Made by a program: the position numbers and the translations under genes | NCBI RefSeq assembly: GCF_000025265.1 | Contig: NC_013739.1 | Location: 4,326,001-4,390,000 of the forward strand | Source of the DNA: Conexibacter woesei DSM 14684 | GTDB taxonomy: Bacteria > Actinomycetota > Thermoleophilia > Solirubrobacterales > Solirubrobacteraceae | Direction: 5' to 3' | DNA: 64,000 bases | Part shown: positions 23,666 through 31,766 of the stretch, one piece after another | How positions within the stretch are numbered: the first letter of the stretch is position 1 | Layout of the letters: every line of letters begins with the position of its first letter | Notes under the pieces: generated by a model | The model's input: only the letters and a program-made list of their open reading frames with translations | Told to the model about the DNA's origin: nothing | Database searches by the model: none

Positions 23666-24431
23666 GTCGCACCTCCTTCGCCCACGGCATCAGCCGCTGC
23701 TCGGTCCAGCGGATCGACTGCGCCGACAGCGCGGCCAGCAGCGTGACGAGGATCACGAGCGCGAAGAACGGCGGCAGGTCGCGGTTCTGTCCGAGCCCCT
23801 CCAGCACAGCGCCGGTGCCGCGCGAGACCCACAGCTCCGCGAGCACCATGCCGGTGAACGCGTTCGCGATCCCGAGCCGCAGGCCCAGGAAGACGTACGG
23901 CAGCGACGCCGGCAGCACGACCGTGACGAACCGTCTCAGCGGCTTGACCGCGAACGCCCGCGCGGTGATCAGCAGCTGCTCGGACACCGCCCGTGCACCG
24001 GCTGCCGTGTTGACGATGATGAAGAAGACGGAGAAGAGGAAGACGACGGCGATGCGGAAGCGGAAGCCGACGTCGAGGATGATGATCAGCAGCGGCAGGA
24101 TCGCCGCCAGCGAGGTCACGAACAGCCCGCGCACGTACATGCCGACGACGTGGTCGACGACGATCGAGCGGCCCATCGCGAGCCCGATCGGGATGCCGAC
24201 CGCGGCCGCCAGCAGGAAGCCGATCAGCAGGTGCTCAAGCGACGCCAGCAGCGTCGGGATCCGCCCGTCCTCGACGATCTCGACGAAGCCGCCGGCGATG
24301 TCGCCCAGGCGCGGCAGGTAGAACGGCCCGGCCGCGATCGCCGCCAGCTCGTAGAGCAGCAGCAGCGCGCTCCAGACGATCGCGCGCTGGACCCACTTGT
24401 CGTCGGTCGCGCGGCGCAGCCGGGCGGTCAC
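23655..24431 (-). CDS. ABC transporter permease (NMT1/TauA class), second importer
   Basis: A 258-aa permease with a GTG start at 24431 overlapping the ATPase stop (GTGA). The open frame extends far upstream through the ATPase gene, but that portion is a shadow. Conserved features are F-Y-L-P-R-L-G-D-I after the first helix, a long hydrophobic run with I-L-P-L-L-I-I-I-L, and the coupling loop A-F-A-V-K-P-L-R-R-F. It is only distantly similar to its partner permease, so a heterodimer is likely. Confidence 0.92.
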   Translation of the reverse strand: MTARLRRATDDKWVQRAIVWSALLLLYELAAIAAGPFYLPRLGDIAGGFVEIVEDGRIPTLLASLEHLLIGFLLAAAVGIPIGLAMGRSIVVDHVVGMYVRGLFVTSLAAILPLLIIILDVGFRFRIAVVFLFSVFFIIVNTAAGARAVSEQLLITARAFAVKPLRRFVTVVLPASLPYVFLGLRLGIANAFTGMVLAELWVSRGTGAVLEGLGQNRDLPPFFALVILVTLLAALSAQSIRWTEQRLMPWAKEVRHGD

Positions 24432-25213
24432 GTGACCGGCTCCTTGACCGCGGTCTGCTGCAGCAGCTCCCAGATCCGCCCCTTCAGCTCGGCGAACGCG
24501 GGCGCGGCGCGCCACGCGTCGCCGCGCGGGCGCGGCGCCTCGACCGGGATGTCGGCGACGATCCGGCCCGGCCGTGCCGACATCACGATCACGCGGTCGG
24601 CGAGGAAGATCGCCTCCTCGATGTCGTGCGTGATGAAGACGACGGTCTTCGAGTCCGCCTCCCAGATCCGCTCCAGCTCGCCCTGCAGCACGACGCGCGT
24701 CTGCGCGTCGAGCGCGCCGAACGGCTCGTCCATCAGCAGCATCTCGGGGTCGACCGCGAGCGCGCGGGCGAGCCCGACGCGCTGCTGCATCCCGCCCGAG
24801 AGCTGCGCCGGGTAGTACGTCGCGAACTGCTCCAGGTCGACCTTCGCCAGCCACTCCCCCGCACGCATCGTGCGCTCGGCCTTCGGGCGCCCGAGCGCCT
24901 CCAGGCCGAGCTCCACGTTGCGCGCGACGGTGCGCCACGGCATCAGGTTGTGGTGCTGGAAGACCATCCCGCGGTCGAGCGTCGGCTCTCTCACCGGCAC
25001 GCCGCGCACCCGCACCTCGCCGGAGTCGGGCTGCTGCAGGCCGTGGATCAGCCGCAGCAGCGTCGACTTGCCGCACCCGCTCGGGCCGCAGATGACGACG
25101 AACTCGCCCTCGGCGACGTCGAGCGAGATGTCGTCGAGCGCGCGCAGCTCCTGCTGGTTGCGGCGGCGCTCGAGACGGAACGTCTTGGTGATGCGATCGA
25201 TCTCCAGGAACAC
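24428..25213 (-). CDS. ABC transporter ATPase (SsuB/TauB type), second importer
   Basis: A 261-aa ATPase with Walker A G-P-S-G-C-G-K-S-T near residues 43-51, signature L-S-G-G-M-Q-Q-R, Walker [13 protein letters not shown] and switch histidine in F-I-T-H-D-I-E-E-A. It starts with GTG at 25213, 11 bp after the binding-protein gene. It is clearly related to the ATPase at 2487-3359, so the regulon has two paralogous importers, possibly for substrate and for a related compound. Confidence 0.95.
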   Translation of the reverse strand: MFLEIDRITKTFRLERRRNQQELRALDDISLDVAEGEFVVICGPSGCGKSTLLRLIHGLQQPDSGEVRVRGVPVREPTLDRGMVFQHHNLMPWRTVARNVELGLEALGRPKAERTMRAGEWLAKVDLEQFATYYPAQLSGGMQQRVGLARALAVDPEMLLMDEPFGALDAQTRVVLQGELERIWEADSKTVVFITHDIEEAIFLADRVIVMSARPGRIVADIPVEAPRPRGDAWRAAPAFAELKGRIWELLQQTAVKEPVT

Positions 25214-25223
25214 GGCGTACCGC

Positions 25224-26324
25224 CTAGCTGTTCAGCAGCTCCGCCGCCCGCTCCAGCGGCCGGCGGTCGATCACGTCGTCGACCTTGAGGTCCTTTCTGA
25301 TCAGACCCTCCTGGCGGCCGAGGTCGATCATGAACTCGATCCGCTCGTCGCTCATCGCGTCGGCGGGGTCGGTCGGCCAGAAGGAGTAGTCGGTGATGAG
25401 CGGCCAGATCTCTCTCATCTCTCTCTCCTCCGGCGGCTCCTCGACGAACTCCTTGACGGCCGCGTCCCAGACCGCGTAGTCCGCCTGCATTCTGCGGCTC
25501 TGAGCGATCGTCGCGGCGGTGATCGCGGCAGCCGTCTCGATGTTCTCGTCGAGCCAGTCGGTGCGCGCGGAGAACGTCTCCTTGAGGAAGTTCGGCGACG
25601 TCTTCCACAGCTCGCCGACGTAGTTGATTCTGCCCTCGGACTCGGGGATCGACTTCGCCTGCGGAAGGTGGATGATCGTCGCGTCGCAGTCGCCGTTGGC
25701 GAGCGCGCTGGTGCGCTCGCCGGAGGACTCGACGACGATCTTTCTCGGCAGGTCGGCGACGAGGAAGCCGGCTCTGGCGCCGATCAGGATCGCGTCGAGG
25801 ATCGTCGTGCCGGCGCCGCCGAGCGAGTCGGTCGCGACGACGCAGTCCATCAGCTGGTCGATTCTCGTGATGTCGCCGCGCGCGGCGATGACGAAGTCGT
25901 CGCCGAGCATGAACGGGGCGAACAGCTTGAACGGGAGGCCGCGCTCGAGCAGCAGCAGCTGCGCCATCGTCGACTGGCCGACGACGCCGAGCTTGCCCGA
26001 CAGCGCCGACTGCGTCACCGTCGTCGACGAGTCGAAGATCGTGAAGTCGTCTCTGGTCGCGGCGAGGCCGAACTCTCTGCCGCCCAGGATCGGGCCGGCG
26101 AGGACCGTCACGTACGACGCCTGCGGAGAGGACGAGAGACCGAACCGCGGCGTGCTGACACCGCCGCCTCCGCCGCCGTCTCTCGACGTGCTCGCGGACG
26201 AGCCGCCGCCGTCGTCGTCGCTGCCGCACGCCGTGAGCACGGCGGGCAGCGAGGCGAGGCCGAGTCCGCCGAGGGCGGCCCGTCCAGAGGTGGACATGAA
26301 CTGCCGGCGACTGATGTCACGCAT
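25224..26324 (-). CDS. NMT1-like substrate-binding lipoprotein with Tat-type signal
   Basis: The binding protein of the second importer, 366 aa from the ATG at 26324 (GGGAG 5 bp upstream; a further ATG at 26336 lacks a good site). The signal has twin arginines (S-R-R-Q-F-M), a hydrophobic stretch and a lipobox L-T-A-C, suggesting Tat export and lipid anchoring. A Gly/Ser/Asp tether follows. The mature part shows the Q-S-A-L-S-G-K-L-G-V-V-G-Q-S-T loop typical of the fold. It is the first gene of its operon, and operator G is 57 bp upstream. It resembles the first importer's receptor only weakly, so ligands may differ. Confidence 0.9.
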   Translation of the reverse strand: MRDISRRQFMSTSGRAALGGLGLASLPAVLTACGSDDDGGGSSASTSRDGGGGGGVSTPRFGLSSSPQASYVTVLAGPILGGREFGLAATRDDFTIFDSSTTVTQSALSGKLGVVGQSTMAQLLLLERGLPFKLFAPFMLGDDFVIAARGDITRIDQLMDCVVATDSLGGAGTTILDAILIGARAGFLVADLPRKIVVESSGERTSALANGDCDATIIHLPQAKSIPESEGRINYVGELWKTSPNFLKETFSARTDWLDENIETAAAITAATIAQSRRMQADYAVWDAAVKEFVEEPPEEREMREIWPLITDYSFWPTDPADAMSDERIEFMIDLGRQEGLIRKDLKVDDVIDRRPLERAAELLNS

Positions 26325-26380
26325 GGCATCTCCCATCAGGTGTGCATGGACGCGAAACTGCTTCCCGACCTCCTGGCGGC

Positions 26381-26398
26381 GGATACCGTATCCAATAT
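26381..26398. promoter_or_regulatory. Operator G (GntR/FCD-type site) of the second ABC operon
   Basis: GGATACCGTATCCAATAT, a clean version of the site with the full AATAT extension. It lies 57 bp upstream of the binding-protein start in a short AT-rich patch. The rest of the gap up to the ThDP gene end (26501) shows GC-rich imperfect repeats but no gene. Confidence 0.65.
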
Positions 26399-26500
26399 GT
26401 TCTGGCGCGTGGGAGTTTTTCAGTAGGCGCGTCAGCGTGCTGTCAGCGGGTCGCGCTCGGCGCGCTCAGCGGGTCCGTCGGCGCCCGCGCAGAGCGCGCG

Positions 26501-28288
26501 TCAGCGCGACAGATCGCGCGAGCAGATCACGTCCACGAGCAGCGGCCGGCGCTCGTCGCGGACGCGCCGCGCGGCGTCTTCGAGCACGCCGTCGAGCGCG
26601 GCCGGATCCTCGACCGGGCCGATCGCCTCGACGCCCTGCGCGCGGGCGAGCGAGGCGAAGTCGATGTGCGGCTGCTCGATCCGGATCCCCTCCGGCGGCA
26701 CCTCGATCGGACGCCCGCGCGCGTGCGCGATCTCCAGCTGGTGCGTCTCATCGCGGCCGTACGTGCGGTTGTTGTGCACGACGATCAGCAGCGGCAGCCT
26801 GTGGTGCGCGGCGGTCCAGAGCGCCTGCGGCGTGTACATCATGTCGCCGTCGGACTGGACGTCGAGGACGAGCAGGTCGTCGTTGTCGCGCTGCGCGAGC
26901 GCGGCACCGATCGACGCCGGCAGGCCGTAGCCGAGCCCTTCGCCGCCGGAGCGGCCGAGGTAGGTCGTCTCGTCGCGCAGCGGCCACAGCCGCCGCGGCC
27001 AGCCGCCCAGCAGGCCATTGGCGAGCTGCCAGCCGTCCTCCCCCAGCACGTCGCCGAGGACCGCCGCGAGGTGAGCCGGCGCGATCGGCCGCTCGGCCGC
27101 CTGCGAAGCGGCGCGCTCTCGGTGGCCGGCGCGCTCGGCCGCGTGCGCGGCGGCGTGGCGCTCGGCGCGCTCGCGGGCCGCGGCGGGCGGAGCGATGCGC
27201 GCCGCGTCCGCACCGGCGCCGCCGGCAGCGGCGTTGGCGGCAGCGACGTCAGCTGCGCGCGCCTCCAGCTCCTCCACCAGCTCCCCCAGCAACGTCGCCG
27301 GCTCGGCGACGATCGGCTCGACGTCGCCCGCGAGCGCCTCGAACTGGACGAAGCCGCGGTGGCGCAGCTCAGTCAGGCCGATCGCGACGACGCGCGTGCC
27401 GGGCGCCAGCAGGCTGCGCGTCGAGCGGTCTTTCAGATCGACGGTCGTCAGCCCCCACGTCACGTCGCGCAGCTCGATCGCGAGCACGAGGTCGGCGGCG
27501 CCGAGCACGTCCGCCGCGGCGGACGTGCGGTCGGCCGGATGCTCGGCCGGGAACGAGCGGCCGCCGAGGTCGACGACCGCCGCGCCGGTCCGCTCCGCCA
27601 GCGCGACGAGCGCCGCGGCGCAGCCGGGCGTGCCGCGGTCGACGAGCAGGACCGGGTCCGACGCCGCCGCCAGTGCGGCGGCCAGCTCGGCCACGACCGC
27701 GCGCGGCGCGGTCACGGGCGGCGGCCGGTGGCGGGGCGCGCTCGGCACCGGCATGTGCGACGCGTCGGCCTCCTGCAGCAGGATGTCCAGCGCGACGTAG
27801 ACCGGCCCCATCGGCGGCGTCGTCGCGATCCGCCACGCGCGCTCCAGCGACAGCGGGATCGCCTCGACGCTCGCCGGCTCGTCGTCCCACTTGACGACGT
27901 CGCGGATCACGGCCGACTCCGGGCTGCCGCTGTGGATCCAGTCGATCCACGGCCGCCGCCGCGCGACGTCGCGCGGCCCCGACCCGCCGATCACGAGCAT
28001 CGGGACCGCGTCGACGTAGGCGTTGAACAACGCCATCGTCGCGTGCTGGAGACCGACCTGGTCGTGCACGAAGACCGCCATCGGCCTCCCCGCCGACTTC
28101 GCGTAGCCGTGCGCGAGCGCGACGGCGATCTCCTCGTGCAACGCCACGATCAGCTCCGGCGCGTCCGCGACCGCGAGCGAGTCGTGCAGGGCGCGGAACG
28201 TCGCGCCCGGGTTCAGCACGACGTGGTCGATCCCCGCCGCCCGCAGGAACTCGACGACGACGTCGGAGCCGTACCGTGGCGTTGTCAT
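26501..28288 (-). CDS. Thiamine-diphosphate-dependent enzyme (acetolactate synthase/benzoylformate decarboxylase family)
   Basis: A 595-aa ThDP enzyme with the usual three domains. The N-terminal pyrimidine domain has the catalytic Glu in A-L-H-E-E-I-A-V-A (residues 52-53), the central domain follows, and the C-terminal domain has S-D-G-D-M-M-Y ... V-V-H-N-N. It would decarboxylate or carboligate a 2-oxoacid. An Ala/Arg-rich linker of about 50 residues (near 360-410) separates the middle and C-terminal domains and is longer than usual. Its ATG lies 4 bp after the LLM stop. A decarboxylase role, giving an aldehyde for the aldehyde dehydrogenase, is a plausible inference; oxalyl-CoA or sulfopyruvate-type activities are not excluded. 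Confidence 0.88.
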   Translation of the reverse strand: MTTPRYGSDVVVEFLRAAGIDHVVLNPGATFRALHDSLAVADAPELIVALHEEIAVALAHGYAKSAGRPMAVFVHDQVGLQHATMALFNAYVDAVPMLVIGGSGPRDVARRRPWIDWIHSGSPESAVIRDVVKWDDEPASVEAIPLSLERAWRIATTPPMGPVYVALDILLQEADASHMPVPSAPRHRPPPVTAPRAVVAELAAALAAASDPVLLVDRGTPGCAAALVALAERTGAAVVDLGGRSFPAEHPADRTSAAADVLGAADLVLAIELRDVTWGLTTVDLKDRSTRSLLAPGTRVVAIGLTELRHRGFVQFEALAGDVEPIVAEPATLLGELVEELEARAADVAAANAAAGGAGADAARIAPPAAARERAERHAAAHAAERAGHRERAASQAAERPIAPAHLAAVLGDVLGEDGWQLANGLLGGWPRRLWPLRDETTYLGRSGGEGLGYGLPASIGAALAQRDNDDLLVLDVQSDGDMMYTPQALWTAAHHRLPLLIVVHNNRTYGRDETHQLEIAHARGRPIEVPPEGIRIEQPHIDFASLARAQGVEAIGPVEDPAALDGVLEDAARRVRDERRPLLVDVICSRDLSR

Positions 28289-28292
28289 GCGG

Positions 28293-29297
28293 CTAGGCGC
28301 TGGCGACGGCGGCCGGCCGCAGCTTCGGCAGGACCTCCTTGCCGAGCAGCTCGATCTGCTCGTAGAAGCGGTCGAACTTGAAGCGGAAGTCGAACACGAG
28401 GTGCTCGCAGCCCGCCTCCTGGAACTTCCGCACCTCGTTGACGACGTCGTCGGGGTCGCCGGCGATCAGCGTGCCCTCGAGGTCGTCCTGCGTCTCGAAT
28501 CTGCCCGACGGCGGCTTGACCCAGTACTTCGCGTTGTTCGCCCACGCCAGCAGGCCGGGGATGTTGACGTCCTTGTACGCCTGCTCTCTCGACTCCTCGA
28601 CGGAGGTCGGAGGGATCACGGCGATCGTCGGCAGCGAGCGTCCCTGCTCGTCGCACATCTCCTGCATCTTCGCGATCCGCGCCTTGAACGTCGGCATCGA
28701 GATGCGGCCCGGCATCCAGCCGTCGCAGTACTCGACCGCGTAGCGGGCCGACGCCGGCGTCGCGCCGCAGTACCAGAACGGCACCTTGCCGCCGACCGGC
28801 TTGGGCTCGATCGTGATGTCGTCGAACTGGTAGTAGTCGTCCTTGTAGGAGACGGCGTTCTCGGTCCAGACCTTCTCGAGGATCTTGGCGTTGCTGCGGA
28901 CGAGGTTCCAGCGCTTGATCTCGGGGTCGATGCCGACCGCCGCGAACTCGTGGTCGAACGTGCCGGCGCCGTAGCCGAGGATCATCCGCGGGCCGACCAG
29001 CTGCGTGATCGTCGCGACCGACAGCGCGACCTCGAGCGGGTGGCGGAACGGGATCAGCGAGCCGGTTCCGAGCTCGATTCTTCTCGTCACCGCGCCGATC
29101 GCGGTCAGCGTGATGAGCGCGTCGTAGAAGTTGCGGTTCGCCTTCTCCATCTCGCCGTGCGGCTCGAACACGAGGTGGTCGCGGACCCACACCGAGTCGA
29201 AGCCGAAGCTCTCGGCGAGCTTGGACCCGTCGAGCAGACGATCCTTGTCGGCGTACTCGCCGAAGTGGGGCAGCAGCAGCCCGAATCTCATTGCCAT
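28293..29297 (-). CDS. LLM-class F420- or flavin-dependent oxidoreductase
   Basis: A luciferase-like TIM-barrel oxidoreductase, 334 aa. The N-terminal M-R-F-G-L-L-L-P-H-F strand, S-V-W-V-R-D-H-L, the R-I-E-L-G-T-G-S-L-I-P-F-R-H-P substrate and cofactor loop and the G-Y-G-A-G motif are visible. Cofactor choice (F420 or FMN) cannot be settled by eye; fbiC in the same regulon and an FGD-like gene across the promoter favour F420. The AAGGA ribosome site is 9 bp upstream. It lies between a cyclic amidohydrolase and a ThDP enzyme, so a reduction or oxygenation of a ring before hydrolysis is a reasonable guess. Confidence 0.9.
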   Translation of the reverse strand: MAMRFGLLLPHFGEYADKDRLLDGSKLAESFGFDSVWVRDHLVFEPHGEMEKANRNFYDALITLTAIGAVTRRIELGTGSLIPFRHPLEVALSVATITQLVGPRMILGYGAGTFDHEFAAVGIDPEIKRWNLVRSNAKILEKVWTENAVSYKDDYYQFDDITIEPKPVGGKVPFWYCGATPASARYAVEYCDGWMPGRISMPTFKARIAKMQEMCDEQGRSLPTIAVIPPTSVEESREQAYKDVNIPGLLAWANNAKYWVKPPSGRFETQDDLEGTLIAGDPDDVVNEVRKFQEAGCEHLVFDFRFKFDRFYEQIELLGKEVLPKLRPAAVASA

Positions 29298-29313
29298 CAG
29301 TGTCGTTTCCTTC

Positions 29314-30714
29314 TCAGCTCGCGGCTGCGACGGGGACGTTCGTGGGGGTGACCTTGCGGCCGAAGCCCGGCTGGCCGGAGACGACGCCGTCGGCGTAGAT
29401 CTCGGTGCCGCGCAGGACCGTGCGCTCGACCGAGACGCCGACCGTGCGGCCGTCGTACGGCGTCCAGCCGCAGCGCGAGAGGTCGGCGTCGTTGGTGATC
29501 GTCCACGACTTGTCGAGGTCGACGATCGCGAGGTCGGCGTCGAGGCCCACGGCGATGCCGCCCTTGAGGCCGGCGAGGCCGAAGACCTCGGCCGGGCGCG
29601 TCGCGGTCAGCTCGACGGCGCGCTCGAGCGTCAGGCGGCCCTGGTTGACCGCTTCGAGCAGCAGCGGCAGCTGGTACTGGATGCCGGGCGTGCCGGTGTG
29701 CGCCTTCCACATCTCGGTCCAGCCGACCTCCTTCTCCTCTCTCGTGTGCGGCCCGTGGTCGGAGGAGAGCATGTCGATCGTGCCGTCGACGAGGCCTTCC
29801 CAGACGGCCGCCTGCGCGTCCTCGGGCAGCCAGTAGGAGAGCGCGTACGGGCCGAGCTCCTCGACGTCGGACCACTTGCCGAGGAAGAGGGTCCAGTGGT
29901 TGACCTCGCACGTGACCTTGATCCCGCGCGCCTTCGCGCGGCGGACCGCGTCGACCGAGCGGCGCGTCTGCATGTGCATGAGGTGGATGTGGCAGTCGGC
30001 CGCCTCGGCGAGGCGGATCAGGACGTCGACCGCCGTGTCCCAGATGACGCCCTCGCGCGCGGCGTACGCCTTCGCGTACCCGGCCGGCGTGTTCTCGCCC
30101 CCGCCGATGATCTCGCCCTCGATGTAGTCCATCAGGGCCTGGTCGTGCGGGTGGATCATGAACGGCAGGCCGGTCGGGCGGATCGTGTCCATCATCCGCA
30201 GCAGGTCGCCGTGGTTGTGCATCCCGGTGCCGGCAGGGTGCGGGTACGTGCGACCCGTGTCGACGACCATGAAGACCTTGTAGGCGCAGATGCCTCTGTC
30301 GGCCATCCCGGCGATCTCTTCGACGACGGTCGCGGCCGGGTTGTGGTTGTAGTCGACGATCGATCTCGCCGCGTACAGCTCGAAGACCTCGTCGAGCAGC
30401 TTCGCGGTCACCGTCGGCGGGGTCAGGTTCGGCATGCCGAAGATCGTCGTCACGCCGCCGGCCGCCGCGGCCTGGCCGGTCGTGATGATGTCTTCCTTGT
30501 GCGTGAAGCCGGGCTCGCGCGTGTGGACGTGCGGGTCGACCATGCCCGGCAGCACGACCTTGCCGGTCGCGTCGATCGTGCGACCGACGTCGGAGACCTC
30601 GACCGACGGGGCGACGACGCCCGTGATCTTTCCGTCCGTGATCAGGACGTCGGCGCGGCGCGTGCCGTCGGGCGTGACGACGTCCCCCCCGCTGATGCGC
30701 AGATCGGTGCCCAT
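29314..30714 (-). CDS. Cyclic amidohydrolase (dihydropyrimidinase/allantoinase/dihydroorotase family)
   Basis: A metal-dependent hydrolase that opens cyclic amides or ureides, 466 aa, full length for the family. His62 and His64 in D-P-H-V-H-T bind the first metal, and Lys146 in A-Y-K-V-F-M fits the carboxylated bridging lysine. The histidines of M-I-H-P-H-D and H-L-M-H-M-Q follow, and the final metal Asp is in S-S-D-H-G-P-H. No signal peptide is seen. It starts 2 bp after the alpha/beta hydrolase gene. Whether the substrate is a hydantoin, dihydropyrimidine, allantoin or another ring is open. Together with HyuAB this makes two ring-opening systems in the regulon. Confidence 0.93.
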   Translation of the reverse strand: MGTDLRISGGDVVTPDGTRRADVLITDGKITGVVAPSVEVSDVGRTIDATGKVVLPGMVDPHVHTREPGFTHKEDIITTGQAAAAGGVTTIFGMPNLTPPTVTAKLLDEVFELYAARSIVDYNHNPAATVVEEIAGMADRGICAYKVFMVVDTGRTYPHPAGTGMHNHGDLLRMMDTIRPTGLPFMIHPHDQALMDYIEGEIIGGGENTPAGYAKAYAAREGVIWDTAVDVLIRLAEAADCHIHLMHMQTRRSVDAVRRAKARGIKVTCEVNHWTLFLGKWSDVEELGPYALSYWLPEDAQAAVWEGLVDGTIDMLSSDHGPHTREEKEVGWTEMWKAHTGTPGIQYQLPLLLEAVNQGRLTLERAVELTATRPAEVFGLAGLKGGIAVGLDADLAIVDLDKSWTITNDADLSRCGWTPYDGRTVGVSVERTVLRGTEIYADGVVSGQPGFGRKVTPTNVPVAAAS

Positions 30715-30716
30715 GT

Positions 30717-31658
30717 TCAGTTCTCCTCCCGGAGCTCGATGACGTCGCCGGTCGCGTCGCCCGTGCGGACGACGACGCCGGAATTGCGAAGGTGGGTGTC
30801 GAACCAGTCGACGATCAGCGGCGTGACCGTCGTCCAGTAGCGGTCGTACGCGGCGTAGTGCGTCGTGTGGCGCTGCATCACGAGCCGGCGCGGACCCTGC
30901 GCGGCCTCGTAGAGCGCGACCGCGTGGTCGGTCGGGGTCGTCGCGTCGCCCTCGACGCCGATCACGAGCAGCGGCGTCGTCAGCTGACGCGCGGCGTCGA
31001 TCGGCCGGTACTCCATGATCTCGTCGGCGGCGGCGAGCGAGACCGAGTTGGGGATGCGGTCGTCGACGTCGGCCTTGACTCTGGTCGTGCGCCGCTCGGC
31101 GGTCGGGACCATGATCTCCTCGCGCGGGTGGACGCGGCGGCCCTCGCCGGTCGCGGCGCGCAGCTTGCGGTCCTCGTCGAGGCTCGCGAGGAAGGCGAGC
31201 CAGTCGGACTCCGAGCGCATGCGGTGCAGCCAGTCGCGGCCGTCGGCGACGGGCACCTGGCTGACGGCGCAGCGGACGCGCTCGTCGACGTGCGCGAGCA
31301 GGACGGCGTTGCCGCCGCCGGTGCCGCCCGTGCCGAAGACGCCGATCGCGTCGGCGTCGACGTCCTCGCGCGTCTCGAGGTAGCTGACCGCGGCGCGCAG
31401 GTCGGCGAGCTGGACGGCCGGCGACAGCTCTCTCGCGCCCTCGGAGTCGCCGAAGCCGCGGTAGTCGAAGACGAGCACGGCGTAGCCGGCGTCGGTGAGC
31501 GCCTCGTGGTAGCGCACGTAGAGCTTGGCGTCCTTGAGCCCCAGCCAGCCGGGCCCCTGGACGATCGCGCGCATCGGCGCGATCGGCTTGTCAGGGGTCC
31601 GCCAGAGGGCGCTGATCCGCTCCCCTCCGCTGAAGAACTCCACCGGCGTCGTGTGCAT
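30717..31658 (-). CDS. Alpha/beta hydrolase with Thr in place of the nucleophilic Ser
   Basis: A 313-aa alpha/beta-hydrolase of the dienelactone hydrolase/CocE-like type. The F-D-Y-R-G-F-G-D-S-E-G region matches the family. Where G-x-S-x-G-G is expected the protein has G-G-T-G-G-G (Thr113). The acid (E-G-D in the late strand) and the histidine (R-H-T-T-H-Y) are present. It is either a Thr-nucleophile enzyme or one that does not use covalent catalysis. The start ATG has GAGGAGA upstream. It is the first gene of the hydrolase-amidohydrolase-LLM-ThDP operon, 58 bp from operator H. Confidence 0.86.
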   Translation of the reverse strand: MHTTPVEFFSGGERISALWRTPDKPIAPMRAIVQGPGWLGLKDAKLYVRYHEALTDAGYAVLVFDYRGFGDSEGARELSPAVQLADLRAAVSYLETREDVDADAIGVFGTGGTGGGNAVLLAHVDERVRCAVSQVPVADGRDWLHRMRSESDWLAFLASLDEDRKLRAATGEGRRVHPREEIMVPTAERRTTRVKADVDDRIPNSVSLAAADEIMEYRPIDAARQLTTPLLVIGVEGDATTPTDHAVALYEAAQGPRRLVMQRHTTHYAAYDRYWTTVTPLIVDWFDTHLRNSGVVVRTGDATGDVIELREEN

Positions 31659-31715
31659 CCGTCTCCTCGATCGCTGTCGCGAATGGGCGGCGTCTCGGCG
31701 CCCGTGTCGGCTCCA

Positions 31716-31733
31716 GGATATCGGATACAATGT
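31716..31733. promoter_or_regulatory. Operator H (GntR/FCD-type site) between the hydrolase operon and the FGD-like gene
   Basis: GGATATCGGATACAATGT. The core is identical to operator D. It is 58 bp upstream of the minus-strand hydrolase operon and 34 bp upstream of the plus-strand FGD-like gene, positioned to control both. Confidence 0.63.
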
Positions 31734-31766
31734 GCGAGTCAACCGGAACTTCACGCGAGGAGACAC

